The notes: generated by a model from the letters alone, not told the origin. A stretch of DNA of 64,000 bases from Chlorops oryzae (GCA_020466095.1 CM035808.1:57168029-57232028), one strand, 5' to 3'. Positions 44,323 through 52,964 are shown, counted from the stretch's first letter. A program made the numbers and translations.

Positions 44323-44333
44323 GTATAAAAGGA
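44323..44333 (+). promoter_or_regulatory. TATA-like box before the packaging ATPase gene
   Basis: GTATAAAAGG lies about 45 bp upstream of the ATG at 44372. The 108-bp space to the divergent PLA2-like ATG (44263) is probably a shared promoter region. Motif evidence only. Confidence 0.45.
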
Positions 44334-44371
44334 ATCGCTTTTATATCATTGTTGTTAGTTAAAAGAGTAAA

Positions 44372-45065
44372 ATGCGTTTCATAAGACAACAAATGAATAT
44401 TTCGGTGAAAAATTTAGACCTAAAAACGATTTCAAATGATAAATTTCACAAATACGTCATAGTTCATTGCTACCAAACACAATACGTGCACTAATTGTCG
44501 GACCATCGAATTGTGGAAAAACCAACATTATGCTGAGTCTTATTGAAAGCCCCAATGGTCTTAGATTTAAAAATGTATACTTATATTCAAAGTCATTGCA
44601 TCAACCGAAATATCAATATCTTCAACAACTTATAAAACCAATAAAAGGAATGGGCTTTTACACCTTCTCAGATAATGAAGAAGTTCTAGCCCAGAAAAAG
44701 CAAAATCAGATTCTATTTTTATCTTCGATGATGTTGCATGTGAAAAACAGAACAATATACGAAATTATTTCTGTATGGGTCGGCACAATAATATTGATAG
44801 CTTTTATCTATGCCAAACTTATACTCGAATACCAAAACATCTGATTCGTGACAATGCAAACTTAATTATCATGTTTAAACAAGATGAAACGAACATAAGA
44901 CATATTTATAATGATCATGTTGGTACTGATATGTCATTTCAAGATTTTTTAAAAATTTGTTTTGAATGTTGGAAGGATAAATATGGGTTTCTCGTCATTA
45001 GCAAAGATGATTCATTAAAAAGTGGACGATTTAGAAAAGGGTTCAACATATTTATTCATCTATAA
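44372..45065 (+). pseudogene. ATP: Maverick packaging ATPase (FtsK/A32-like), two frameshifts
   Basis: Three overlapping frames together cover the family protein. Frame 1 starts at ATG 44372 (MRFIRQQMNISVKN). Frame 2 covers LLPNTIRALIVGPSNCGKTN with the Walker A loop GPSNCGKT, and FKNVYLYSKSLHQPKYQYL. Frame 3 has Walker B IFIFDDVACEKQ, then GRHNNIDSFYLCQTY, HLIRDNANLIIMFKQDE and DKYGFLVISKDD, ending at 45065. The breaks fall near 44455-44466 and 44690-44710, the second at an A-rich run. The enzyme would pump DNA into capsids. As written it is non-functional, unless the breaks are sequencing errors. Confidence 0.88.
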
Positions 45066-45076
45066 AAGCAAAGTGT

Positions 45077-45757
45077 ATGCACAACAAAATGTTCAGTTTC
45101 AAAAACAGATCAAGCAGTTCAACAACAATGTTTGGAGTCAAGCAACAATCTGATCAGTTCAATAGTCATCCTTCTTCTTCTTCATCGACAGCAAACAGCC
45201 CTGTTCATTATGGAACAGACCTGTTCAATAAGCAGATCTGTTCAACAGCAACAACAATAAACAGACCTGTTCATCGAGGAACAGACTCGTTTTGGCCACC
45301 ATCAATCCAGAGTGTAAAGAATGTTGAACCTTTGGATATGACCGATCGAATGTGCTATGAGAGCGAGCGCCTAAAAACTTTCGAAAATTGGCCTTTGGGA
45401 TGGATGGATACAAGAAGGCTTGCACAATTTGGAATGTTTAACACTGGTAGTGAAGATATTGCAAAATGTTACTTTTGTACAGTGGAAATTTGTAAATGGA
45501 ACATAAATGATGATCCTCTAGCAGAACATATACGCTGGTCGCCTAATTGTCCATTAATATGCTTACGTCATACCAACAATCATACTATTCATCAAGATGA
45601 GTTGAATGCAATATTGCAAATATCACGACTTATTCTACGCCTTAAAGCAATAGTATATCCACGATGCAGTAGCCAATATGTTTTTCCAAACGACATATAT
45701 ACAGTTTTACATATGGTCAATGCATTATTACAACTGCAAACTACTGTACCCGATTGA
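45077..45757 (+). CDS. BIR-domain (IAP-type) protein carried by the Maverick
   Basis: 226 residues, ATG at 45077, 11 bp after the ATPase stop. The first 80 residues are Ser/Thr/Asn-rich with repeated phrases (SPVHYGTD, RPVHRGTD). Residues about 93-162 form one BIR domain: ERLKTFENWP, LAQFGMFNTG, then Cys131-x2-Cys134-x6-Trp-x3-Asp-x5-His151-x6-Cys158, the exact zinc signature of inhibitor-of-apoptosis repeats. There is no RING finger; the last 65 residues are probably helical. BIR proteins block caspases or cell-death adaptors in insects and baculoviruses, so an anti-death cargo role is a reasonable inference. The frame is intact while the ATPase before it is broken. Confidence 0.88.
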   Translation: MHNKMFSFKNRSSSSTTMFGVKQQSDQFNSHPSSSSSTANSPVHYGTDLFNKQICSTATTINRPVHRGTDSFWPPSIQSVKNVEPLDMTDRMCYESERLKTFENWPLGWMDTRRLAQFGMFNTGSEDIAKCYFCTVEICKWNINDDPLAEHIRWSPNCPLICLRHTNNHTIHQDELNAILQISRLILRLKAIVYPRCSSQYVFPNDIYTVLHMVNALLQLQTTVPD

Positions 45758-45816
45758 AAACTAATAAAATATATTTTTATAAACTGTATACAATTTTATT
45801 TTTTCTTTTCTCTATT

Positions 45817-45818
<2 letters not shown>

Positions 45819-45865
<47 letters not shown>

Positions 45866-45871
45866 GTTATA
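45819..45871. repeat. (GA)n microsatellite
   Basis: About 26 GA dinucleotides with a single GATA interruption, between the BIR gene and the DUF8207-like gene. Confidence 0.95.
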
Positions 45872-46179
45872 TTTTATCACTTATTTCCCGATTAATTGCA
45901 ATGTAGAAGTTACAGTGAAAGAGAGAGGAAGAGAATAAATAGGATTTTCTAAAGTTTCTACCTGTGTCGAGAGTTAAACATCTCGCTTTGAGCCTATAGA
46001 TGTATGACAACGACATACTCCTAACCACTACGCCACGGAAGGTGGCAATTAAATTGAGGAAAATTTATAATATAAAAGATGTCATGGACACTTAAATGAT
46101 CTCATTAATAATTTAACCATTAATGCAAACAGTTCATTGAGAGCGTTATCAGTAGCAACAACAAAGTCATGGAGATGAA

Positions 46180-47202
46180 TTGCTTTCCAAAATTATTCAG
46201 ACGAGAAAAGTTTTGAGGGATAAGTTCAAAGCCATTAAAATTAATGATTTAAGCGCAGCAGAAAGTCTGGAAAAAACTTTTCTACCAATCACAGCTCCAA
46301 TTAAGGATTTGCTTACAGAAACTAAAGTTAAAAATGAAATAGTAAATGATTTGGCTAAAAACTCTAAAGCAAATATTTCAACTTTCAACAAAAAAAATTT
46401 ATTCAAAAGACCGATGAAAAAAGATAGAAGGAGGAAAAAAATTAATAAACTACCAAAGATTGAAACTAGTACACCAAAAAGGTCTAATAGTGTTGATTCT
46501 GTTCAAGATTATGATGATGATGAAGAAAGCAATGATCAATTTTATAGCAATGATGATGACGTTGATGGTGATGATAATAAATCAAACACTATTAAAGCCA
46601 TGGAAGAAGAAGAAGGAGAAGTCAGTAATTTGTTAAATGAACCGAATTTTGATCTACTAGAAAAGCAAAACAGTCTAGATAGAATATTTGGATTGAATTA
46701 CAATTCGGAAAAGCAATTGATGTTTGGAGACTCAAAAATATCATTCAAAAGTTCTAATCAAGTTCAAATTGGTGACGAAACATTTACAATGACACCAGGA
46801 CTTTTTCAGTTAATGTTCACAAAAAATCCTATCGAATATACTGAACCGGATTTAAAATTGTATAAGAAAATTCTATTGAAAACTAATGCCTATAGACGTG
46901 GCTATACATCTCGTGGTCAAGTCAATGGAAACAAAGGACCCAAGTATCTAAACATTATTCAATTTTTAATCAAAGATGTGGAGAGTAAAGGGTCAAACTC
47001 GAACTTAGATGTGAAGAAAGAAGGATTTGGTTTAATGAATTTAAATTTGAATCCAATCAACTATATATATTGGGATGACCCAAATGAATTGGTTAATCGT
47101 TTACGACTACTCATAGCATCACAATCTGCAGGACATAATAATCATAACAACGAAATTATTTCAATTATTGAAGAGCTTAAAGAAGCTGACATAATTGAAT
47201 GA
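46180..47202 (+). CDS. Maverick conserved acidic protein (DUF8207-like)
   Basis: About 340 residues. The N-terminal third is basic (RPMKKDRRRKKINKLPK). An acidic linker follows (YDDDEESND, DDDVDGDDNKS, EEEEGEV). Then comes the conserved domain LDRIFGLNYNSEKQLMFGDS, TPGLFQLMFTKNP, YKKILLKTNAYRRGY, YIYWDDPNELVNRLRLL and HNNEIISIIEEL. This domain is frequent in arthropod sequences next to Maverick genes and, from memory, corresponds to DUF8207; the function is unknown. The frame begins at TTG 46180, and the nearest ATG (46169) is in another frame, so the start is uncertain or hit by a small indel. A TATA-like stretch (TATAATATAAAAG) lies near 46067. Confidence 0.75.
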   Translation: MLSKIIQTRKVLRDKFKAIKINDLSAAESLEKTFLPITAPIKDLLTETKVKNEIVNDLAKNSKANISTFNKKNLFKRPMKKDRRRKKINKLPKIETSTPKRSNSVDSVQDYDDDEESNDQFYSNDDDVDGDDNKSNTIKAMEEEEGEVSNLLNEPNFDLLEKQNSLDRIFGLNYNSEKQLMFGDSKISFKSSNQVQIGDETFTMTPGLFQLMFTKNPIEYTEPDLKLYKKILLKTNAYRRGYTSRGQVNGNKGPKYLNIIQFLIKDVESKGSNSNLDVKKEGFGLMNLNLNPINYIYWDDPNELVNRLRLLIASQSAGHNNHNNEIISIIEELKEADIIE

Positions 47203-47224
47203 AAACTCGACGAAAAATAAAAAG

Positions 47225-47656
47225 ATGAGCGTGGACAAATTCGGTCGATATAATAACAATACATCCAAGTCAAAAAGTTTTAATACGGAATTGACTCTAA
47301 GCGCTAGCAGAGATCACAGCTTCAACGCTCATTTTAAAAGCATCAGAAATCTTAAAGATCCAATAGTAAAGGGCGACGCTGCAACGCAAAATTTTGTAAT
47401 TCTAAGTCTTGATGCGTATCGAACTGAATTTCAGGATTCAATTAAAGCTTATGAAAGTCACCGTAATAAAGAAATTGAAACCGTTTATGAAAAAATTAAA
47501 TCTATTGAACGCGATATTGATGAGAGGTATAAGGTGTATATGGAATATGTTGAGAAGCGTTTAGAAGGTACGGAAAATGTTTTGTTTTCAATGATTTCTA
47601 ATCAAAACATTATTCAAAAACCAAACCAAAACCACACAATACCATCTTCAAGATGA
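47225..47656 (+). CDS. Small conserved Maverick protein with coiled-coil tail
   Basis: 143 residues from ATG 47225 (MSVDKFGRYNNNTSKSK). The C-terminal half (NKEIETVYEKIKSIERDIDE) has the heptad-like pattern of a coiled coil. It comes just after the DUF8207-like gene and overlaps the integrase start by 4 bp (ATGA type), suggesting coupled expression or a compact array. MSVDKFGR-like starts occur in other arthropod Maverick proteins; the function is unknown, possibly a fibre or virion protein. Confidence 0.6.
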   Translation: MSVDKFGRYNNNTSKSKSFNTELTLSASRDHSFNAHFKSIRNLKDPIVKGDAATQNFVILSLDAYRTEFQDSIKAYESHRNKEIETVYEKIKSIERDIDERYKVYMEYVEKRLEGTENVLFSMISNQNIIQKPNQNHTIPSSR

Positions 47657-48570
47657 GTCGATATCAAATAGTTGAGGAGCTCAATCGACAGGCACGACGA
47701 AATTTTAAACGAAGAGCTGTTATAACCAAAGATATTGATGATCTTTGGCAAGCTGATTTAGTGGAAATGGGTAATTACTCTACATTCAACAAAGGTTATC
47801 GCTACCTACTCACAATCATTGACACTTTCTCCAAATATGCCTGGACCGTTGCGATAAAGTCGAAAACAGCTCCTGATGTTACCAAAGCAATGAAAAGTGT
47901 ATTTGAATGCGGTCGAAAACCTAAAAATTTGCAAACAGATGATGGGAAGGAATTCTTCAATAAAGAGTTTCAACTTTTAATGAAACAAAACAAAATAAAT
48001 CACTACTCTACCTATAGTGTAATGAAAGCCTCGATAGTTGAACGATTTAATCGCACTTTGAAAAATATGATGTGGAAGGGCTTCAGTAATCGCGGTTCTT
48101 ACAAATGGATTGATGAATATCAAAAATTGACTAAAGAGTACAATGGAAAAGTCCACAGAACAATAAAAATTGCACCCGATAAAGTGAATTCTTTAAATGC
48201 AGCAACAATTCTAAAAACGATTTACAACCGTCTGAAAGTCTATAATAAGCCCAAATTTCATGTAAACGATTACGTTCGAATAAGCAAATATAAACATGTT
48301 TTTGAGAAAGGTTACACACCCAATTGGACAACGGAAATCTTCAAGATAAATAAGATTCAAAATACCAATCCATGTACTTATATTCTAGAAGACTATCAGG
48401 GAAATGTAATTAAGGGTGCTTTCTATACACAAGAATTGCAAAAATCACGTTTTCCTCACATGTATTTAGTTGAGAAAGTTATAAAGAAGCGGGGTGATAA
48501 AGTGTATGTAAAATGGTTGGGGTTTTCCGATAGTCACAACTCTTGGATAAATAAATATGATATACTATGA
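47653..48570 (+). CDS. INT: Maverick retroviral-type integrase with C-terminal chromodomain
   Basis: 305 residues. The catalytic core has Asp35 in LWQADLVEMG, Asp96 in LQTDDGKEFF and Glu130 in KASIVERFNRTL, 33 residues after Asp96, and it is intact. The beta-barrel-like region YVRISKYKHVFEKGYTPNWT is followed by a chromodomain (YLVEKVIKKRGDKVYVKWLG...SWINKYDIL) at about 268-305. No full HHCC zinc finger precedes the core. It should insert the element and make the 6-bp duplication seen. The chromodomain may steer insertion to heterochromatin, consistent with the repeat-rich site; that is inference. Confidence 0.95.
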   Translation: MSRYQIVEELNRQARRNFKRRAVITKDIDDLWQADLVEMGNYSTFNKGYRYLLTIIDTFSKYAWTVAIKSKTAPDVTKAMKSVFECGRKPKNLQTDDGKEFFNKEFQLLMKQNKINHYSTYSVMKASIVERFNRTLKNMMWKGFSNRGSYKWIDEYQKLTKEYNGKVHRTIKIAPDKVNSLNAATILKTIYNRLKVYNKPKFHVNDYVRISKYKHVFEKGYTPNWTTEIFKINKIQNTNPCTYILEDYQGNVIKGAFYTQELQKSRFPHMYLVEKVIKKRGDKVYVKWLGFSDSHNSWINKYDIL

Positions 48571-48640
48571 AAAAATTTTATAAAAAGAAGTTTTATTTCT
48601 TTGATTGATTCAGTTTACTTTACTATCTCAACCCCTCAAG

Positions 48641-49336
48641 ATGTCAAGAACATTGACTTTGACTGGAAATTCCTCAATTCTTACAGCAAATTATTTTCCT
48701 CCCATTGAGCTTAAAAAGGAATATGTTTGTGGACTGATTGATTTTCATACATATTACTCAATACCGAATATTGATGAAAAAAATAACTTTTTTCACATTG
48801 GCAAGCATGTAATCGAGCTTCCTATCGGGTCATATGAGTTCGATGATATTGTGAAATATATTTTAGACGCATACGAAAATCAAGAAGCAGCAGCAGCTGG
48901 TGCTACATTAAGTATAAAGGCCAATAATAATACATTAAAAGCTGAAATCTTCTCTGAAAAAGATATAATTTATTTTGATAGAGAGAGAAGCATTGGATCG
49001 CTTTTGGGATTTTCAAAGCGTCAACTTAAACCTGATGAAACACATATATCGGATACAAGTTTAATGATTACCCAAAACAATGTTGTACGTATTGAGTGCA
49101 ACATTGTGGGCGGTTCATATGTTAACAGTACCTTGGCACACACCTTACATGAATTCTCTATAAATGTTGAACCGGGATATAAAATAGACATAATTCCAAA
49201 TAATGTTATCTATTTGCCTGTGATCGTCAAAGAGATAGGTTCAATTGCAGTTAGACTTGTTAACGAAAACGGTGTATTATTAAATTTTCAAGGAGAAACA
49301 ATTACATTAAGACTCCACTTGAAACCTGTTGAATAA
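48641..49336 (+). CDS. Maverick minor capsid (penton-like) protein
   Basis: 231 residues from ATG 48641 (TTG codons upstream are in frame but unlikely starts). Landmarks: LTLTGNSSILTANYFPPIEL, YVCGLIDFHTYYSIPN, IKANNNTLKAEI, SIGSLLGFSKR, VVRIECNIVGGSY, HEFSINVEPGYKI and GETITLRLHLKP. This is a highly conserved arthropod Maverick protein that I assign to the single jelly-roll penton class. The assignment is from memory of the family; a structure prediction would settle it. The frame is intact. Confidence 0.8.
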   Translation: MSRTLTLTGNSSILTANYFPPIELKKEYVCGLIDFHTYYSIPNIDEKNNFFHIGKHVIELPIGSYEFDDIVKYILDAYENQEAAAAGATLSIKANNNTLKAEIFSEKDIIYFDRERSIGSLLGFSKRQLKPDETHISDTSLMITQNNVVRIECNIVGGSYVNSTLAHTLHEFSINVEPGYKIDIIPNNVIYLPVIVKEIGSIAVRLVNENGVLLNFQGETITLRLHLKPVE

Positions 49337-49522
49337 TTACCATCAGCTATGATTATATTTAATAAAAATGGTGTGAACGATGGTTCTTCTATCAGTTTAT
49401 CTTCATCTCTTGTACATAACGCATCAAGAATAAGCAAAGAAAAATTTCTTATAAAAAAAGCCATTAAGTATTAAAAATAGAAACTTTTTACAATCATTGG
49501 GATTTACTTACATTAAAAAGAA
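49337..49522. other. Spacer between penton-like and MCP-like genes
   Basis: 186 bp, AT-rich, with no coding frame recognised. It probably holds the terminator of one gene and the promoter of the next. Confidence 0.4.
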
Positions 49523-50713
49523 ATGAATAATATCTTGAGAGTTGGAGAACAAGCCGTCTTCGATGAGTCTATTACGAAGAAAGAATTTCACACATATCAA
49601 CCATATTTGCAATCCTTTAACAACAACGATGAGATACGGATAGCAATTCAAAATCAAGATCTCTACGTTCTACCTCATGAAAGCTTACTGTACATTGAGG
49701 GGGTTGTTTCAATTGGTTCCGAAAATGCAGAACCCAAAGGAGTTAAATTTCGAAATAATTGTATTGCATATCTATTTGAGGAAATACGTTATGAAATGAA
49801 TGGTGTGGAAATCGATCGCACACGGTACTTGGGTCAAACTTCTACTTTAAAAAATCTTGTATCCTTAAACAAAAATACAAGTACAATGTTGGAAAATGCC
49901 GGTTGGTCTCCGGAAGAAAATATTAAACCAGCTATAAATAATGGCTATTTCAATTTTTGCGTACCACTAAAAATGCTGATGGGCTTTGCCGAAGACTTTG
50001 ATAAAATTATGATAAATTCAAAACATGAGCTTATCTTGCTACGTTCTAGATCAAATGATAAGTCTGTCTATAGTACGGAAGAGAGTGAAAAGGATAACAT
50101 TAACTTAAAGCTCTTAAATGTTGCTTGGAAGGTTCCCCAAATTCAATTATCCGATGCAGCCAAATTGAAAATCTATACAACTATTAAAGAGGATATTCCT
50201 CTACCTATATCATTTCGTAGTTGGGAATGTTACTTTTATCCAGAGCTACCTCAAAGTACAAATCATACATGGAACATAAAAGTAGGAACACAAAGTGAGC
50301 GTCCTCGTTTTATTCTTATCGCTTTCGAGAATGGAGAAAAGTTTACAAATTGTAGCTTAACCGATTTAAAAGTACATTTAAACTCTGTTTCATATCCATA
50401 CGATGACCTAAATTTAAATTTGTCTCGTAATCGATATGCTCTCTTATATGAAATGTATGCAAGGTTTCAACAAAGTTATTACATGATTGAGTCACACCCA
50501 CTTTTATGCTGCAAAAAGTTTAAAGAATGTCCAATAATTGTTATTGACACATCGCATCAAAATGAAGAAATTAAAACAGGTGCTCTCGATATTCGTATAA
50601 TGTTCAAAACTCTTGAAAACATTAAACCAAACACTTCGGCATATTGTGTTCTTATACATGATCGTGTCATTACATACAAACCGATGACTGGTGAAATTGT
50701 AAAGCACACTTAA
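49523..50713 (+). CDS. MCP: Maverick major capsid protein candidate (double jelly-roll)
   Basis: 396 residues from ATG 49523. Landmarks: FDESITKKEFHTYQPYLQSF, FNNNDEIRIAIQNQDLYVLP, LYIEGVVSIGS, LFEEIRYEMNGVEIDRTRYL, GYFNFCVPLKMLMGFAEDF, SFRSWECYFYPELPQS, YPYDDLNLNLSRNRYALLYE and AYCVLIHDRVITY. This conserved 400-residue protein accompanies the penton-like gene in arthropod Mavericks. I assign it to the double jelly-roll hexon class from memory of the family. The reading frame is intact, so the element still encodes a potential capsid. Confidence 0.8.
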   Translation: MNNILRVGEQAVFDESITKKEFHTYQPYLQSFNNNDEIRIAIQNQDLYVLPHESLLYIEGVVSIGSENAEPKGVKFRNNCIAYLFEEIRYEMNGVEIDRTRYLGQTSTLKNLVSLNKNTSTMLENAGWSPEENIKPAINNGYFNFCVPLKMLMGFAEDFDKIMINSKHELILLRSRSNDKSVYSTEESEKDNINLKLLNVAWKVPQIQLSDAAKLKIYTTIKEDIPLPISFRSWECYFYPELPQSTNHTWNIKVGTQSERPRFILIAFENGEKFTNCSLTDLKVHLNSVSYPYDDLNLNLSRNRYALLYEMYARFQQSYYMIESHPLLCCKKFKECPIIVIDTSHQNEEIKTGALDIRIMFKTLENIKPNTSAYCVLIHDRVITYKPMTGEIVKHT

Positions 50714-50808
50714 TATAAAGCATTGATTTGTAGCACATTTTATTTATTTCATCATAAGCCTTTGAGCAAAAAACTTGTTCACGACAATAAAACCCGGATA
50801 AAGGAAAA

Positions 50809-51327
50809 ATGCCTAAATTTGTTGTCTTCGATTGTCAAGGATTCCGACTCACTAATAACCAGTTCATTTTTAAGGAAATCGCTTTTTGCTTCAGTGATAA
50901 AAAATATATCCATTTTCTTATAAAGTCACCATTTAATTTCAAATTATTGAACGATGCCGAGAAAAAATCAGTAATTTGGCTCAAAAACAACTACCATATG
51001 CTCGATTGGGACTCTGGTGACTTCACTTTGAGTGAAATGAAGAAATATATGAAATTTTTCCTCAAAGGCTATCAAATACATGTAAAAGGCGAAGAAAAAT
51101 CAATGTGGGCAAAGGAACTTTTGGCAGAGTGCGCAATTTCTGGCATAAAAGAAATCGATTGTAATTATTCGCTTAAGAACATAAGGCACCTATGTGATTC
51201 AGATGATATAACATGTAACAATCATTGTAATTTGTTGACAAGAAAAAAGAAAGCTTGCGCTTGCGCCCTTAAAAATTCTTTAGCTCTAAGAAAATTTGTT
51301 CAAGATTATGGTTCAGCTATGTCATAA
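50809..51327 (+). CDS. Conserved Maverick orphan protein, Cys/His-rich C-terminus
   Basis: 172 residues from ATG 50809. The start VVFDCQGFRLTNNQFIFKEI resembles the first strand of a DnaQ/RNase H-like fold (an acidic residue in the first strand), and VIWLKNNYHMLDWDSGDF follows. The C-terminus has HLCDSDDITCNNHCN and KKACACALKNS, possible metal ligands. Related proteins, including in aphids and other insects, are of unknown function. A nuclease-like role is only a suggestion. Confidence 0.65.
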   Translation: MPKFVVFDCQGFRLTNNQFIFKEIAFCFSDKKYIHFLIKSPFNFKLLNDAEKKSVIWLKNNYHMLDWDSGDFTLSEMKKYMKFFLKGYQIHVKGEEKSMWAKELLAECAISGIKEIDCNYSLKNIRHLCDSDDITCNNHCNLLTRKKKACACALKNSLALRKFVQDYGSAMS

Positions 51328-51424
51328 GTTTCTCTATTAATTTATTAAATAAAAGATTCTTTTAAGAATTGAAAACAAAATTTATTTTCTTTTATTTTTG
51401 AAAAAAAAATGTTTACATATTTTA

Positions 51425-51892
51425 TTAGAATATTTTCCTTTTCTTAACATTTATAACATCATCAACATAATCATTATCATTATCTTTCTCAATATCATTG
51501 GTTCTTATATTAGGTGGGGCGTAAAAAAGGTTTTCATTGAACAAATGATCATGAACGTTAAAATCTATGAAGAGTGGTTGAGAGTTTGGAATACCTTCAA
51601 CAATGTGTAAAGTATAATTTTGCATAGACCCTCTCCGAATTAGAGAAAAACTTTGATCTTTCAATAGCTCCAAGGTTTCTTCCTTCAAATCGTTGAACAT
51701 TGCCGGTAAAAATATTACTCCTTTGATAAGTTCCACTAAAATTCGTTTTCCAAATTTTGTTTGAACTCTCACAGCCCTAACAATAGGATGCTGTTCCCCT
51801 TCCGCTAGCTGATTAATAGGGATACTTTCCTTTTTATTAAGTCTTTCGAAGTCCTTAATAGCATTCAGAGCTCTCTGACTTTGATCCGTCAT
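51425..51892 (-). CDS. Small Maverick protein, possible OB-fold DNA-binding protein
   Basis: 155 residues on the minus strand from ATG 51892. INQLAEGEQHPIVRAVRVQT, then KFGKRILVELIKGVIFLPAM and FSLIRRGSMQNYTLHIV, match the recurrent arthropod pattern of a short beta-barrel, suggestive of an OB-fold single-strand DNA-binding protein. The acidic-basic tail (DIEKDNDNDYVDDVINVKKR) resembles those of such proteins. It is the only gene transcribed from the right terminal repeat, after a predicted 65-bp 5'UTR intron. The function is inferred, not demonstrated. Confidence 0.65.
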   Translation of the reverse strand: MTDQSQRALNAIKDFERLNKKESIPINQLAEGEQHPIVRAVRVQTKFGKRILVELIKGVIFLPAMFNDLKEETLELLKDQSFSLIRRGSMQNYTLHIVEGIPNSQPLFIDFNVHDHLFNENLFYAPPNIRTNDIEKDNDNDYVDDVINVKKRKIF

Positions 51893-51898
51893 ATTTAT

Positions 51899-51963
51899 CT
51901 ACAAAAAATAAAAGGACATTATTAATTTAATTTAAAATAATTTGTTGTTTTTTTTTCCCTTAC
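51899..51963 (-). other. Predicted 5'UTR intron of the right-end minus-strand gene
   Basis: On the minus strand the donor is AAAG|GTAAGGG and the acceptor TTTTTTGTAG, just before ATAAATATG. This mirrors the 5'UTR intron at the left end. Confidence 0.55.
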
Positions 51964-52023
51964 CTTTTTTGTATTTTTGTGTGTCGCAAGGGTACTACTA
52001 TATCAATATCTGTTTGACTTCAA

Positions 52024-52958
52024 TTGTAAGACTGATAGCGCCAATAGAACAAGTTTTATTTTTATACCTTCACACTTTTCTTCAAACTTCCACACAGTTT
52101 CTCACCCACACCATACTCACACATATATGTACTAATTTTTCAAAACATTCAATCCCAAAAATATCCCCCCGATTGAACTGAACTTGAACTTGAAAAATTT
52201 TTGAATAAACATCCAATGAGGCACGCTTCAACTTGTTCTGGCTAAAAAATCATGCCTTATCTTCATCTCAATGACTTCAGTAGCGATAAGTCAACTCCAG
52301 CTCTAACCCAATGTTTACATATTGAACTATATATGCTCTCCTACCGCACAGCTTCTCACCCACACCATACTCACACATATATGTACTAATTTTTCAAAAC
52401 ATTCAATGAGGCAAGCTTCAACTTGTTCTGGCTAAAAAATCATGCCTTGTCTTCATCTCAATGACTTCAGTAGCGATAAGTCAACTCCAGCTCTATCCCA
52501 ATGTTTACATATTGAACTATATATGCTCTCCTACCGCACAGTTTCTCACCCCCTCACCTCTTCAATGAGGCTCAATGCGAACCTTCTCATATAAACCTCC
52601 AAAAAATTTCCAAAGACCTAAATGTATGTCACCTCATACAAACTTCCTAAATTTCCAAAGACCTAAATGTATGTCATCTCATATAAACCAACCAAAATTT
52701 CCAAAGACCTAAATGTATGTCATCTCATATAAACCAACCAAAATTTTCTAGATGTGCGACGTCTCATACAAACGAACAAAAATTTTCTAGATCTCAAATG
52801 TGCGACTTCTCATACAAATCAACAAAAATTTTCTAGATCTCAAATGTGCGACGTCTCATACAAATCAACAAAAATTTTCTAGATCTTCAATGTGCGTCTT
52901 TTTCCGATTTTCCATACAAAAAAAGTTGCACATCCAGAACGAACATATCCCCCCTACT
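52024..52958 (-). repeat. Maverick right terminal inverted repeat
   Basis: Inverse of 37633-38566, with only a few differences that I noticed (for example AAACTTGTTC against AAATTTGTTC, GAGAAGTCGC against GAGACGTCGC, CATTGAAGAG against CATTAAAGAG). The inner end carries the mirrored TATA/initiator pair (about 52066 and 52034), pointing leftward to the gene at 51892. It is followed by TCGCTA at 52959-52964. Confidence 0.95.
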
Positions 52959-52964
52959 TCGCTA

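Larger units (their letters stand above)
37633..52958. mobile_element. Maverick/Polinton virus-like DNA transposon, 15,326 bp
   Basis: The whole element is present: AGTAGGGGGGATATG at the left, the inverse CATATCCCCCCTACT at the right, 6-bp TCGCTA duplications, inverted repeats of about 935 bp, and the family's core genes between them (protein-primed DNA polymerase, integrase, packaging ATPase, adenain-type protease, capsid proteins). It lies inside a decayed minus-strand Gypsy element. The terminal repeats differ at only a handful of positions that I could see, which suggests a recent insertion, yet the ATPase, PLA2-like and protease genes show frame problems. Confidence 0.97.

Noticed and set aside
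45968..46042. Functional tRNA-Asn gene
   Set aside because: The anticodon-like loop reads GTT, but the B-box and acceptor stem are not formed, so it is reported only as tRNA-like.
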